A DNA stretch of 64,000 nucleotides, taken from positions 1 through 64,000 of the forward strand of contig JAKBBP010000013.1 in the NCBI GenBank assembly GCA_021808445.1. Direction: 5' to 3'. Shown here one piece after another: positions 47,128 through 57,543 of this stretch. The notes beneath the pieces were generated by a model. The model ran no database searches and had not been told where the DNA came from. It worked only from the letters and a program-made list of their open reading frames with translations. Made by a program: the position numbers and the translations under genes. Origin of the DNA: Pseudomonadota bacterium. Lineage in GTDB: Bacteria; Pseudomonadota; Gammaproteobacteria; Burkholderiales; Burkholderiaceae_C. Numbering within the stretch: position 1 is the stretch's first letter; each line of letters starts with the position of its first letter.

Positions 47128-48265
47128 GCCTCGACGCATCCTCTATCTCAGCGGCACCCGCGCCGACTTCGGCCTGATGCGCGCCTGCCTGGAGCGTATT
47201 GCGGCGCATCCGCGCCTGCGGCTGCGCCTGGCGGTGACGGGCATGCACCTGTGCCCCGAATTCGGCCACACGGTGGACGAAATCGAAGCCAGCGGCCTGC
47301 CGCTGGCCGCGCGCATCCCCACGGACGTCGCGGCGCGCGACGGCGCGGGCATGGCGCGCGCGGTGGCGCAGACCCTGCTCGGGGTGGCGGCCGAGCTGCA
47401 GCGTGAGCCCTGCGACGCGTTGCTGCTGCTGGGGGATCGCGGGGAGATGCTGGCCGGGGCCACGGCCGCGCTGCACCTGGGAGTCCCCGTGGTGCACCTG
47501 CACGGTGGCGAGCGCTCGGGCACCGTGGACGAGCCGATGCGGCACGCCATCTCCAAGCTGGCCACCTACCATTTCGCGGCCACGGCCGAATCCCGGGAGC
47601 GCCTGCTCGCCATGGGGGAACTCGCCGAGCGCGTGTTCGTGGTGGGCGCGCCGGGGCTGGACGACATCGCCCGACACGCGCCCTCGCCCCGCGAACACAC
47701 CCTGCGCGCGCTGGGCATCGACACGGCGCGGGAGTTCGTACTGGTGCTGTTCCACCCGGTCGTGCAGCAGGCTGCCCAGGCCGGCGCACAGACCCGCGAA
47801 CTGCTCGCCGGCCTGCGCGCGGCCGGCGGTGGGGAGGACTTCGACGTGCTCTGGCTGGCTCCCAACGCCGATGCCGGCTCGGCGCATGTCGAGGAGGCCC
47901 TGCGAATGCCGGGACCCGGCTGGCACCGCATCACCCATCTTCCGCGGGCACGCTACCTGGACGCGCTGGCGCACGCCCGGGCACTGGCGGGGAACTCATC
48001 CTCCGGCATCCTCGAGGCGGCAAGCTTCGGGACCCCGGTGCTGGACGTGGGCCTGCGCCAGCACCTGCGCGAGCGCAACGCGGGCGTCAGGCAGGTGCCG
48101 CCACGGGCTGCCGAAATCGCCGAGGCGCTCCAGGACATGCTCCGGGCCCCGCGCCCCTCCGCGCATAATGTCTACGGCGACGGCCATGCCGGCGAGCGCA
48201 TCGCGCAACTCCTCGCCGACATCGATCTGCACCCGGGCCTGTTGAACAAGACCCTGGCCTACTGA
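47120..48265 (+). CDS. neuC: hydrolysing UDP-sugar 2-epimerase (NeuC/LegG type)
   Basis: A 381-residue enzyme of the hydrolysing UDP-GlcNAc 2-epimerase family. YLSGTRADFGLMRACLERI near residue 10, LLLLGDRGEMLAGA, HLHGGERSGTVDEPMRHAISKLA and the late NSSSGILEAASFGTPVLDVG are family marks. In the legionaminic route the substrate is UDP-di-acetamido-bacillosamine rather than UDP-GlcNAc. The start MPEPRRIL overlaps neuB by 8 bp; an earlier Met nine codons upstream lies inside neuB. Confidence 0.92.
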   Translation: MPEPRRILYLSGTRADFGLMRACLERIAAHPRLRLRLAVTGMHLCPEFGHTVDEIEASGLPLAARIPTDVAARDGAGMARAVAQTLLGVAAELQREPCDALLLLGDRGEMLAGATAALHLGVPVVHLHGGERSGTVDEPMRHAISKLATYHFAATAESRERLLAMGELAERVFVVGAPGLDDIARHAPSPREHTLRALGIDTAREFVLVLFHPVVQQAAQAGAQTRELLAGLRAAGGGEDFDVLWLAPNADAGSAHVEEALRMPGPGWHRITHLPRARYLDALAHARALAGNSSSGILEAASFGTPVLDVGLRQHLRERNAGVRQVPPRAAEIAEALQDMLRAPRPSAHNVYGDGHAGERIAQLLADIDLHPGLLNKTLAY

Positions 48266-48273
48266 AACCCGCC

Positions 48274-48969
48274 GTGACCGTCCCCTCCCCTTTCCCTCGG
48301 GCCCCCGCGGCCACGCCTGGCGACGCACCGGTCCTGGTGGTGTTCGGCGCGGGCGGCCACGGCCGCGTGGCCGCCGACGCGGCGCTGGCCAGCGGGGCCT
48401 GGAGCGCCGTGCTGGCCAGCGACCGGCGCGAGGAGCTCTGGGGCAGCGAACTGCTGCCCGGCCTGCGGGTGCTGGCGCCAGGCGCCTTGCGCGAATTGCC
48501 CCGCCCCTGGGGCCTGCACGTGGCCATCGGTGACAACGCCTCGCGCCGGCGCGAGGCGCGCTCGCTGCTGCTCGACGAGGCGCGCGCAGCCTTCCTGGCC
48601 AGCGTGGTGCATCCGCAGGCGGCGCTGTCGCACAGCGCGCAGGTCGGGCCAGGTTGCCTGCTGGCCGCGCATTGCGTGATCGGCCCGCTGGCGGTGCTGG
48701 GTGAGGGAGTGATCGTCAACCACGCCGCGGTGGTCGACCACGACTGCACGGTGGGGGCCTGGGCCCACGTGGCCCCGGGCGCGCGCCTGGGCGGCGCGGT
48801 GCGCGTGGGCGCCGCCGCGCTGCTGGGCTCGGGCAGTGGCGTGCTGCCCGGCCTGCGCGTGGGCGAGGACAGCGTGCTGGGCGCCGGCGCGGTGGCCTTG
48901 CGGGATGTTCCCGACTCCGAGCGCTGGGCTGGCGTTCCGGCACGCCGCATGCGCCGCGCCTCTGTCTGA
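48274..48969 (+). CDS. neuD: sugar O/N-acetyltransferase (NeuD/PglD type, left-handed beta helix)
   Basis: A 231-residue acyltransferase with an N-terminal nucleotide-sugar-binding domain (VLVVFGAGGHGRVAADAAL) and C-terminal hexapeptide repeats of the left-handed beta helix (GPGCLLAAHCVIGPLAVLG onward). PglD/LegH enzymes use acetyl-CoA to acetylate the 4-amino group of UDP-4-amino-trideoxy sugars. The likely start is a GTG at 48274; no strong ribosome site is seen. It follows neuC by 8 bp and precedes the aminotransferase. Confidence 0.9.
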   Translation: MTVPSPFPRAPAATPGDAPVLVVFGAGGHGRVAADAALASGAWSAVLASDRREELWGSELLPGLRVLAPGALRELPRPWGLHVAIGDNASRRREARSLLLDEARAAFLASVVHPQAALSHSAQVGPGCLLAAHCVIGPLAVLGEGVIVNHAAVVDHDCTVGAWAHVAPGARLGGAVRVGAAALLGSGSGVLPGLRVGEDSVLGAGAVALRDVPDSERWAGVPARRMRRASV

Positions 48970-48996
48970 AAATCCCGTGCCCTCCTGCTTCCGGCC

Positions 48997-50492
<1,496 letters not shown>

Positions 50493-50496
<4 letters not shown>

Positions 50497-52358
50497 GCCG
50501 TCTCGCGGATGCCTGGCGTCGCACGGGGGCGGCGGCGCTGCTGGACGCGGAACTGGTCGCGCTGGCCTGGGTCGCGGCCTTCGTGTTCCGCTTCAGCCTG
50601 CTTCGCAACAACGCGCCGGCCAACGTGATGCACATCGTCGCGGTCACGCTGCCCATGGCGGTGCTGGCCTGGGGCGCGGCGCTGGGCTGGTTCGGCATCT
50701 ACCGCAGCGCCTGGCGCCACGCCAGCCTGCCCGACGTGTGGCGCCTGGTACGCGCCTGCGCGGTGGCCGCGCTGGCGCTGGCGGCGCTGCTGCTGGTCAT
50801 TCGCGTGCCCAATTTCCCGCGCTCCATCGTGCTCATCCACCCGCTGCTGGCGGGCGGCGCCTTGCTGGCCGTGCGCCTGGCCCAGCGCCAGCTCGCCGAG
50901 CGCAGCCACCGCGGCGCGCCGGGTGAGGCCAGGCCGCTGCTGCTGCTGGGCAGCGTGGACGACGCGGCCACCGCCCTGCAAAGCCTGCGCGCCACGCGTC
51001 TGTGGCGCGCGGTGGCGGTGTACAGCCCGCTGGAGGCGGAGGCCGGCGCGCGACTGCAGGACATTCCCGTGCTCGGCCCGCCCCGTGCGCTGGGCGATGT
51101 CGCGCGCGAACTCGGCACCCAGCATGCGCTGGTGGCCGGCAGCGCCGGCTCGGCCACGCGCCGCCTGTTGCTGGAAAAGGCCAGCGGAGCCCGCCTGGCG
51201 CTGCTCACGCTGCCGCGCGCCGACGACTGGCTGCAACAGGGCGCGGCCTCGGCGGCGCCGCGCAACCTGGAGCTGGATGACCTGCTGGGCCGCGCCGCGG
51301 TACAGCTCGACGTGCGCGGCCTGTCGGAACTGCTCGCCGGCCAATGCGTGCTGGTCACCGGCGCCGGCGGCTCCATCGGCTCGGAGTTGTGCCGCCAGAT
51401 CGCACGCTTCGGGGTGGGCCGCCTGGTGTGCCTGGACATGTCGGAGTTCGCGATCTACCAGCTCGAGCAGGAGCTGCGAGCGCGCCACCCGGACATGCCG
51501 GCCGTCTTTCTCACCGCCAACGTGCGCGACGCCACCCGGCTGCGCGTGCTGTTCGAGCGCCAGCGCCCGGCCGTGGTGTTCCATGCCGCGGCCTACAAGC
51601 ATGTTCCGTTGATGGAGCAGGACAACGCGATCGAGGCGCTGCGCACCAATGTGCTGGGCACGATCCACTCGGCGCGCGCCGCCGCGCTGAGCGGTGCGCG
51701 CCGCTTCGTGCTCGTGTCCACCGACAAGGCGGTGAACCCCACCAACGTGATGGGCGCCAGCAAGCGCCTGGCCGAACGCGCGCTGCAGGCGCTAGCGCAC
51801 GAGCACCCGGCCACGCGCATGGTGGCGGTACGCTTCGGCAATGTGCTGGGCTCCAGCGGAAGCGTGGTGCCGCGTTTTGCGCAGCAGATCGCCGCCGGTG
51901 GCCCGGTCACGGTCACCCATCCCGACATCGTGCGTTATTTCATGACCATCCCCGAGGCGGCCCAGCTGGTGCTGCAGGCGGCCCTGATGGGCGAAAGCGG
52001 CCAGATCTACGTGCTCGACATGGGCGAGCCGGTACGCATCGTCGAGCTGGCCCGCCTCATGATCCGCCTGTCCGGGCGGGACGAGGACGAGATCCCGGTC
52101 GTGTTCACGGGACTGCGGCCGGGCGAGAAGCTGTACGAGGAACTACTGGCCGACGACGAGACCACGCTGCCCACTCCGCATCCGAAACTGCGCGTGGCGC
52201 GTCACAGCGACGTCGAAGGTCCTCGCGTGGACCTCGACGATCTGCAGCGACGCATCGCCATCGGTGGCGAGGAGCCCGAAGCCGCCGCGGTGAAGCAGCT
52301 GCTGGCGTCCCTGGTGCCGGAATACCGGCCGCAACTTGCTCCGGAGGGCAATGCATGA
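50493..52358 (+). CDS. membrane-bound UDP-HexNAc 4,6-dehydratase (CapD/WbpM/PglF type)
   Basis: A 621-residue protein. The first ~150 residues hold four predicted membrane helices, followed by a CoA-like/NAD domain, then the SDR domain with VTGAGGSIGSELCRQI near residue 288, FHAAAYKHVPLME and VSTDKAVNPTNVMGASKRLAE (catalytic TDK and the MxxxK variant of YxxxK). PglF/WbpM convert UDP-GlcNAc to the 4-keto-6-deoxy sugar, the first committed step of bacillosamine and legionaminic routes. It is the last glycan gene, before lolD. Confidence 0.93.
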
Positions 52359-53053
52359 GTGGCAGCGCGCAATACGTGCTGGAGGCGCGCGACGTGCGCA
52401 AGCGCTACGCCGGAGGGCCTCAGACGGTGGACGTGCTGGCCGGCGCATCGTTGCGCCTCCAGGCGGGCCAGTCCCTGGCCATCACGGGGGCCTCGGGCTC
52501 CGGAAAGAGCACCCTGCTGCACCTGCTGGGCGGACTCGACCTGGCCGATGCGGGACACATCGAGGTCTGCGGCGCAAGCTGGGCCGGCATGTCGCCTGCG
52601 CAACAGGGTCAGTGGCGCAATCGCCACGTCGGCTTTGTCTACCAGTTCCACCACCTGCTGCCTGAGTTCAGCGCCCTGGACAACGTGATGATGCCCTTGC
52701 GAATCCGCCGCGTCGCGGCCTCGCAGGCCCAGCAGCGGGCGACGGCGATGCTGGAGCAGGTAGGCCTTGCGGCGCGCCTGCGCCACCGCCCGGCCGAGCT
52801 CTCCGGCGGAGAGCGCCAGCGCGTGGCGCTGGCGCGCGCGCTGGTCACCCAGCCGGCGCTGCTGCTGGCCGACGAGCCGACCGGCAACCTGGACGCCGAT
52901 TCCGCCGACGTGGTGTTCCGGCTCATCGAGGCCATGGCGCGCGAGCACGGCAGCGCCATGGTGCTGGTCACGCACGATGCGACGCTGGCAGCGCGCTGTG
53001 GGCGCGCGCTGCACCTGCAGCACGGCACGCTGCGCGAAGCCGGGCAGGCCTGA
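52355..53053 (+). CDS. lolD: lipoprotein-releasing ABC ATPase LolD
   Basis: A 232-residue ABC ATPase. Walker A GASGSGKSTLLHLLGGLD, Q-loop YQFHHLLPEFSALDNVMMPL, signature LSGGERQRVALARAL and Walker B LLADEPTGNLD match LolD. LolD powers LolCE to release lipoproteins for transfer to LolA. No lolC or lolE lies beside it; its start overlaps the stop of capD, so it is in the glycan operon by position. A palindromic stop region is shared with the convergent EAL gene. Confidence 0.85.
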   Translation: MSGSAQYVLEARDVRKRYAGGPQTVDVLAGASLRLQAGQSLAITGASGSGKSTLLHLLGGLDLADAGHIEVCGASWAGMSPAQQGQWRNRHVGFVYQFHHLLPEFSALDNVMMPLRIRRVAASQAQQRATAMLEQVGLAARLRHRPAELSGGERQRVALARALVTQPALLLADEPTGNLDADSADVVFRLIEAMAREHGSAMVLVTHDATLAARCGRALHLQHGTLREAGQA

Positions 53054-53063
53054 TCAGGCCTGC
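53044..53063. repeat. 20-bp perfect palindrome spanning two convergent stop codons
   Basis: GCAGGCCTGATCAGGCCTGC is its own reverse complement. Its centre (TGA|TCA) is the stop codon of lolD on one strand and of the EAL gene on the other. Both proteins therefore end with the same residues, Gln-Ala. There is no loop or T-run as in an intrinsic terminator. Confidence 0.9.
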
Positions 53064-55678
53064 GCGCGAAGGTAGTCGCCGGCGCAGCGCAGCAGATGGT
53101 CCAGTGCCGACTGGGCCATGGCGTCGTCGGCGTCGGGGCCGGCGGCCATCCAGTCGCGGAACATCGCGTACAACTCGGCGTAGGCCATGGACAGCGGATG
53201 CTGGGCGCTCAGGCCCGAGGCCTGCAGCCAGCGTCCGACGGGGCCTTCGGAAGGCTCGCGGCTCATGATCAGCGCCGGCTTGGGCTCCGGATAGTGACGC
53301 GCGATCAGCAGATCGGTGTCCAGGGCCACGAGCTGTTCCGCCACGCAGCTGAGCAGCCCGGCCTGGCGCGGCGCGCGCCTCGGCTGCCAGCCGGCCAGCC
53401 AGGATTCGAATTCCGGCGCGGGCATGGGGCGCGCGATGCCCCAGCCCTGCGCCTGCGGCACGCGCAGCGCGCGCAGCGCATCGACGATGTCGGGCGTCTC
53501 CGCGCCTTCCGCCACGAAATCCACGCCCAGGCCCCGGGCCAGCTGGGCCAGGCTTTGCACGAACCGCAGGTCCTGCGGGTTGTCGGCCAGCCCGCGGATG
53601 AATCCCTGGTCCAGCTTGATGATGTCGATGGGCAGTTCCTTCACCCGCAGCAGCGAGGAATAGGCGCTGCCCACGTCGTCCAGCGCGATGCGGCAACCAA
53701 AGGCGCGCAGCGAGCTCAGCGTGTCCTGCGCGGTGGCGAAGGACAGGAAGTCGTTGTGCTCGAGCAGTTCCAGCACCATGCGCTGTGGCGGCAGGCCGCT
53801 GCTGGCCGCCACCTCGCGAACGGTGTCCAGCGCCTCCCCGGAGGCCAGCAGCAGGGGATCGATATTGACCGCCACGGCAAGTTCGGCACCGCACTCGCGC
53901 TGCCAGCGCAGCGCGTCCTCGGCGGCCTGGCGCAGCACGGCCACGGTCATCGCCACCAGGCCGTCGCGCCCGAGCTGGTGAATGAAGTCCAGCGGCCCGA
54001 TCAGGCGCCCATGGCCGTCGTCCAGGCGCGCCAGCGCCTCCACCTCGACCACACGGGAACTGCTCATGTCCACCACCGGCTGGTAGTGCACGCGCAGCCC
54101 GCCGCTGCCGAAACGCTCGCGCACGAGGCGCAGGTGCTGATAGTGGTCGCGATCCACCTCCGGCTGGTACAGGCGCCAGAAGGGAGCGTCGCTGCCGCGC
54201 GGCTGGCGCTTGATCGCGTATAGCGCCTGGTCGGCGTGGCGCAGCAGTTCGTCGGGGTCGCTCGAATCCTCGGGGTAGACGGTCAGGCCCAGGCTGGCGC
54301 GGATCTGCAGCACGCTGTCCCCGGGGGGCAGGCTCACCGGCTCGACGATGCATTGGCGGATGCGCGTGAGCATGGGCTCCAGGTCTTCGCGCGCCACCAT
54401 GCCCTGCATGACCAGCACGATCTCGTCGCCGCCCAGGCGCGCCACCATGTCCGAGGAGCGAACGGCCTCGACCAGTCGCGCGGCCACGGTGCGCAGCAGC
54501 GCGTCGCCGGCGGCGTGGCCGTGGTTGTCGTTGATCTGCTTGAAGTCGTCGAAGTCCAGGATGCCGACGGCGACGAAGCCGCCTTGCGCATCGGCCTGCG
54601 CCAGCAGTTCCTGCAGGCGCGAGCGCAGGCCGCGCCGGTTGAGCAGGCCGGTGAGCGGATCGTGCTCGGCGAGCCAGGAGATGTGGTGGTGCTCCTGCTG
54701 CAGCCGGCGGCGCAGATCGAAGGCGTCCAGCGCGTGGCCGAGCAGTCGCGCGACCCGCTCGAGCAGTTCCAGCACGGCGGGGGTGAACACCCCGGCGCGC
54801 ATGGACGCCACGCCCAGCAGCGCCCAGCGATGGCCGCCACGCGGAATGGGCACCATGGCCACCGCCCGCATGCCCAGGCGTCGCAGGTTCTCGCGGTACT
54901 GATCCAGGCCGGTGTCGGCGAGGTAATCGTTGCTGAACTGCAGTACGCGGGTGTTCCAGGCGCGTGCCGCCAGGCTGCGCTCAGACCGCTCCCCCAGCAC
55001 ATTGGGCCGGTACCAGTCCTCGCCGACGTGCGCGCTGCCGGCCTGCGCCAGCAGGTCCACGAAACCCTGCTGGCCGGCGCGTCCCACCAGCACGGCCTGG
55101 AACAGGCCGGAGTCGGCCAGGCGTTCGCAGGCTCTTTGCAGCATGTCGCCCAGGTCGCCGGCCGACAGCACCAGTTCCTCCTCGGCCAGCAAGGCCCGGT
55201 ACAGGCCCTGCGTGGTCTCGTGTTCGCGCTGCTGCTCGCGGCGCCGCGTGACGTCCTCGAGCAGACCCAGGTAGTAGCGCGGGCGGGCGCGCGCCGAGGC
55301 GCCCGCAGTCAGCGGGGACAGCTGCAGGGAGACCCAGGTCTCGCGACCGTCGCTGCCGGGGTTGCACAACTCCACCTGGCAGGAACGCGCCTCGGCCAGG
55401 GCGGCGCGGACTTCCTGCAGCGCCGGCTGGTCGTCCGCCTCGCTCTGCAGGAACCGGGCGCGCGCGCCCAGCGCAGCCTGGGCTGGGGTGCCGGTGAGCC
55501 GGCAATACGCGGGGTTCACGTACAGCAACGGAAAGTCGGCCTGGCGCGCGTCGGCGATCATCACCCCGAGGTCCATGGCATCGAGCACGGCGCGCCAGCC
55601 GGCAGCCCCGGGCATGTCCCAGGCGGCGGGCTCGGTCTTGGACGGCGATGGCGCGGGCGCTTGCATGGCGTACAGCAT
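53054..55678 (-). CDS. LOV-like PAS / GAF / GGDEF / EAL cyclic-di-GMP signalling protein
   Basis: An 874-residue cytoplasmic protein. Residues about 30-150 form a PAS domain of LOV type (VNPAYCRLTG... GARARFLQSEADD...), about 165-325 a GAF domain, about 340-495 GGDEF (site RLGGDEIVLV with I-site RSSD five residues before) and about 510-760 EAL (VEALARLD, NIDP, LDDVGSAYSS, IIKLDQGF, FVAEGAE, QGWGIARPMP). It ends in a 100-residue tail I cannot assign. The EAL residues look intact. The LOV photoactive cysteine is replaced by alanine. A second Met four codons in is an alternative start. Confidence 0.93.
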   Translation of the reverse strand: MLYAMQAPAPSPSKTEPAAWDMPGAAGWRAVLDAMDLGVMIADARQADFPLLYVNPAYCRLTGTPAQAALGARARFLQSEADDQPALQEVRAALAEARSCQVELCNPGSDGRETWVSLQLSPLTAGASARARPRYYLGLLEDVTRRREQQREHETTQGLYRALLAEEELVLSAGDLGDMLQRACERLADSGLFQAVLVGRAGQQGFVDLLAQAGSAHVGEDWYRPNVLGERSERSLAARAWNTRVLQFSNDYLADTGLDQYRENLRRLGMRAVAMVPIPRGGHRWALLGVASMRAGVFTPAVLELLERVARLLGHALDAFDLRRRLQQEHHHISWLAEHDPLTGLLNRRGLRSRLQELLAQADAQGGFVAVGILDFDDFKQINDNHGHAAGDALLRTVAARLVEAVRSSDMVARLGGDEIVLVMQGMVAREDLEPMLTRIRQCIVEPVSLPPGDSVLQIRASLGLTVYPEDSSDPDELLRHADQALYAIKRQPRGSDAPFWRLYQPEVDRDHYQHLRLVRERFGSGGLRVHYQPVVDMSSSRVVEVEALARLDDGHGRLIGPLDFIHQLGRDGLVAMTVAVLRQAAEDALRWQRECGAELAVAVNIDPLLLASGEALDTVREVAASSGLPPQRMVLELLEHNDFLSFATAQDTLSSLRAFGCRIALDDVGSAYSSLLRVKELPIDIIKLDQGFIRGLADNPQDLRFVQSLAQLARGLGVDFVAEGAETPDIVDALRALRVPQAQGWGIARPMPAPEFESWLAGWQPRRAPRQAGLLSCVAEQLVALDTDLLIARHYPEPKPALIMSREPSEGPVGRWLQASGLSAQHPLSMAYAELYAMFRDWMAAGPDADDAMAQSALDHLLRCAGDYLRAQA

Positions 55679-55729
55679 AGCCTGCCGCGGGGGCGCGGGC
55701 TGCGCCGGGCACCGTGGGCCCGGCGGGGA

Positions 55730-57451
55730 TCAGCCCTGCTCGAGGGCCTCCAGCACCATGCGGGGGCTGCTGCGCCCCTGCCAGGTGTTGGCCTCCAGAC
55801 GCCAGGCCACGCGCGAGCGCTCGGGCAGGAATTCGCTGCGATTCCAGGCCACCAGCTCGCGCAGCGCCGAATCGCGCTGACCGGCGGTGCGCACGCGGGC
55901 GCGCAGGTGACCGTTGCCGAACTGACTTTGTTGCACCACCTCGATGTCGCTGGCGAACACGGGCGGTGCGAAACCCTGGCCCCAGACCTGCTCCTGCAGC
56001 AGCGAGGCCACGTCCACGTCGAACCATTCGGCCTCGAGCTCGCCGTCCACCTCCAGCTGGCGGGCCAGCAGCTCGGGCGACAGCCATTGTCCGGCCACGG
56101 CCTCGAAGGCCGCGGCAAAGCGCTCGAAGCCATCGGCAGCGATGCTGCATCCGGAAGCCGCGGCATGCCCCCCGAAGCGCAGCAGCAGGCCCGGCTCGCG
56201 CTTGGACATCAGATCCAGGGCGTCGCGCAGATGAAAACCCGCAATGGAGCGGCCGGAGCCGCGCAGCAGACCGTCGCCCCCGGGGGCGAACACGAAGGTG
56301 GGGCGGTGGTGGAGTTCCTTGAGCCTGCCGGCCACGATGCCCACGACGCCCTCGTGCCAGTCGGGCGAATACAGGCAGATGCTGGCGCGTCGCTCGCCCT
56401 CGGATGCCGCCTGCAGGGGCTCCAGCGCCGCCTGGGCCTGCTCGCGCATGCGCTGCTCGATGCCCCGGCGCTCGCGGTTGATGGCGTCCAGACTCTGCGC
56501 CAGTTGCAGCGACCGCTCGGGGTCGTCGGTGCTCAGGCACTCGATGCCGACGGTCATGTCGGCCAGGCGCCCGGCCGCGTTGATGCGCGGACCCAGCGCG
56601 AAGCCCAGGTCGAAACATCCCGCGCGCGAGGCATCGCGTCCGGTGGCGGCGAACAGCGCGCGCAGCCCGGGCTGCAGCCTGCCCTCGCGCATGCGCCGCA
56701 GACCCTGCGCGACCAGCAGGCGGTTGTTGGCGTCCAGGCGCACCACGTCGGCCACGGTGCCCAGCGCGACCAGGTCCAGCAGGCTGTCCAGGCGGGGCTG
56801 GCTGGTGGCGTCGAAGACGCCGCGCCCGCGCAGCTCGGCGCGCAGGGCCAGCAACACGTAGAACATCACGCCCACCCCGGCCAGGTTCTTGCTCGGGAAG
56901 GTGCAGCCGGGCTGATTGGGGTTGACGATCACATCGGCCTGGGGAAGCTGTGCCGCCGGCAGGTGGTGGTCGGTGATCAGCACGCGCATGCCCAGCTCGT
57001 GGGCGCGACGAACCCCGTCGATGCTGGCGATGCCGTTGTCGACGGTGATGATCCAATGGGGTCGCCCCTGCGGGCGCTGCGCGACCAGGTCCACGACGGC
57101 AGGCGACAGGCCATAGCCCGTCGTGAAGCGATTGGGCACCACGTAGTCCACCCGCGCACCCATCATGCGCAGCCCGCGCAGGGCCACCGCGCAGGCGGTG
57201 GCGCCGTCGCAGTCGTAGTCGGCCACCACGCACAGGCTCTCGCCGGCCGCGATGGCGTCGGCCAGCGAGCGCGCCGCGACGTCGGCATGCAGCAGCAGCG
57301 CCGGCGACAACAGCGAGCTCATCCGGGGCTGAGCCTGCTCGGGCTCGCTGACGCCGCGCCCGGCCAGCAGCCGGGCCAGCAAAGGATGCACGCCGGCGCT
57401 TTGCAGGCGGTGCACGTTGCGTGGAGAGGGATCTCGAACAATGAAACGCAT
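55730..57451 (-). CDS. recJ: single-stranded-DNA exonuclease RecJ
   Basis: RecJ is the 5'-3' single-strand exonuclease of recombination and mismatch repair. The 573-residue product (E. coli 577) shows the DHH-family motifs VVADYDCDGATACAV, ITVDNGIAS, LITDHHLP, and the DHHA1 motif RFGGHAAASG. The start MRFIVRDPSPRNV is chosen by family alignment. An upstream GTG at 57547, coupled (GTGA) to the preceding gene's stop, would add a Thr/Pro/Ser repeat tail of 32 residues and cannot be excluded. Confidence 0.95.
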   Translation of the reverse strand: MRFIVRDPSPRNVHRLQSAGVHPLLARLLAGRGVSEPEQAQPRMSSLLSPALLLHADVAARSLADAIAAGESLCVVADYDCDGATACAVALRGLRMMGARVDYVVPNRFTTGYGLSPAVVDLVAQRPQGRPHWIITVDNGIASIDGVRRAHELGMRVLITDHHLPAAQLPQADVIVNPNQPGCTFPSKNLAGVGVMFYVLLALRAELRGRGVFDATSQPRLDSLLDLVALGTVADVVRLDANNRLLVAQGLRRMREGRLQPGLRALFAATGRDASRAGCFDLGFALGPRINAAGRLADMTVGIECLSTDDPERSLQLAQSLDAINRERRGIEQRMREQAQAALEPLQAASEGERRASICLYSPDWHEGVVGIVAGRLKELHHRPTFVFAPGGDGLLRGSGRSIAGFHLRDALDLMSKREPGLLLRFGGHAAASGCSIAADGFERFAAAFEAVAGQWLSPELLARQLEVDGELEAEWFDVDVASLLQEQVWGQGFAPPVFASDIEVVQQSQFGNGHLRARVRTAGQRDSALRELVAWNRSEFLPERSRVAWRLEANTWQGRSSPRMVLEALEQG

Positions 57452-57464
57452 GCCGGGTTGCGAA

Positions 57465-57500
57465 GGAAGCGTCGAAGGAGGAGTCGAAGGGGGCGTCGGG
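57465..57500. repeat. three degenerate 12-bp repeats at the recJ 5' end
   Basis: GGAAGCGTCGAA, GGAGGAGTCGAA and GGGGGCGTCGGG lie back to back between recJ and its upstream neighbour. If recJ starts at the upstream GTG they encode TPPS-like repeats; otherwise they are leader sequence. Confidence 0.75.
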
Positions 57501-57543
57501 AATCGGTGCCGGAGGATCGGGATCTGCCACGCAGATCCGGGGC

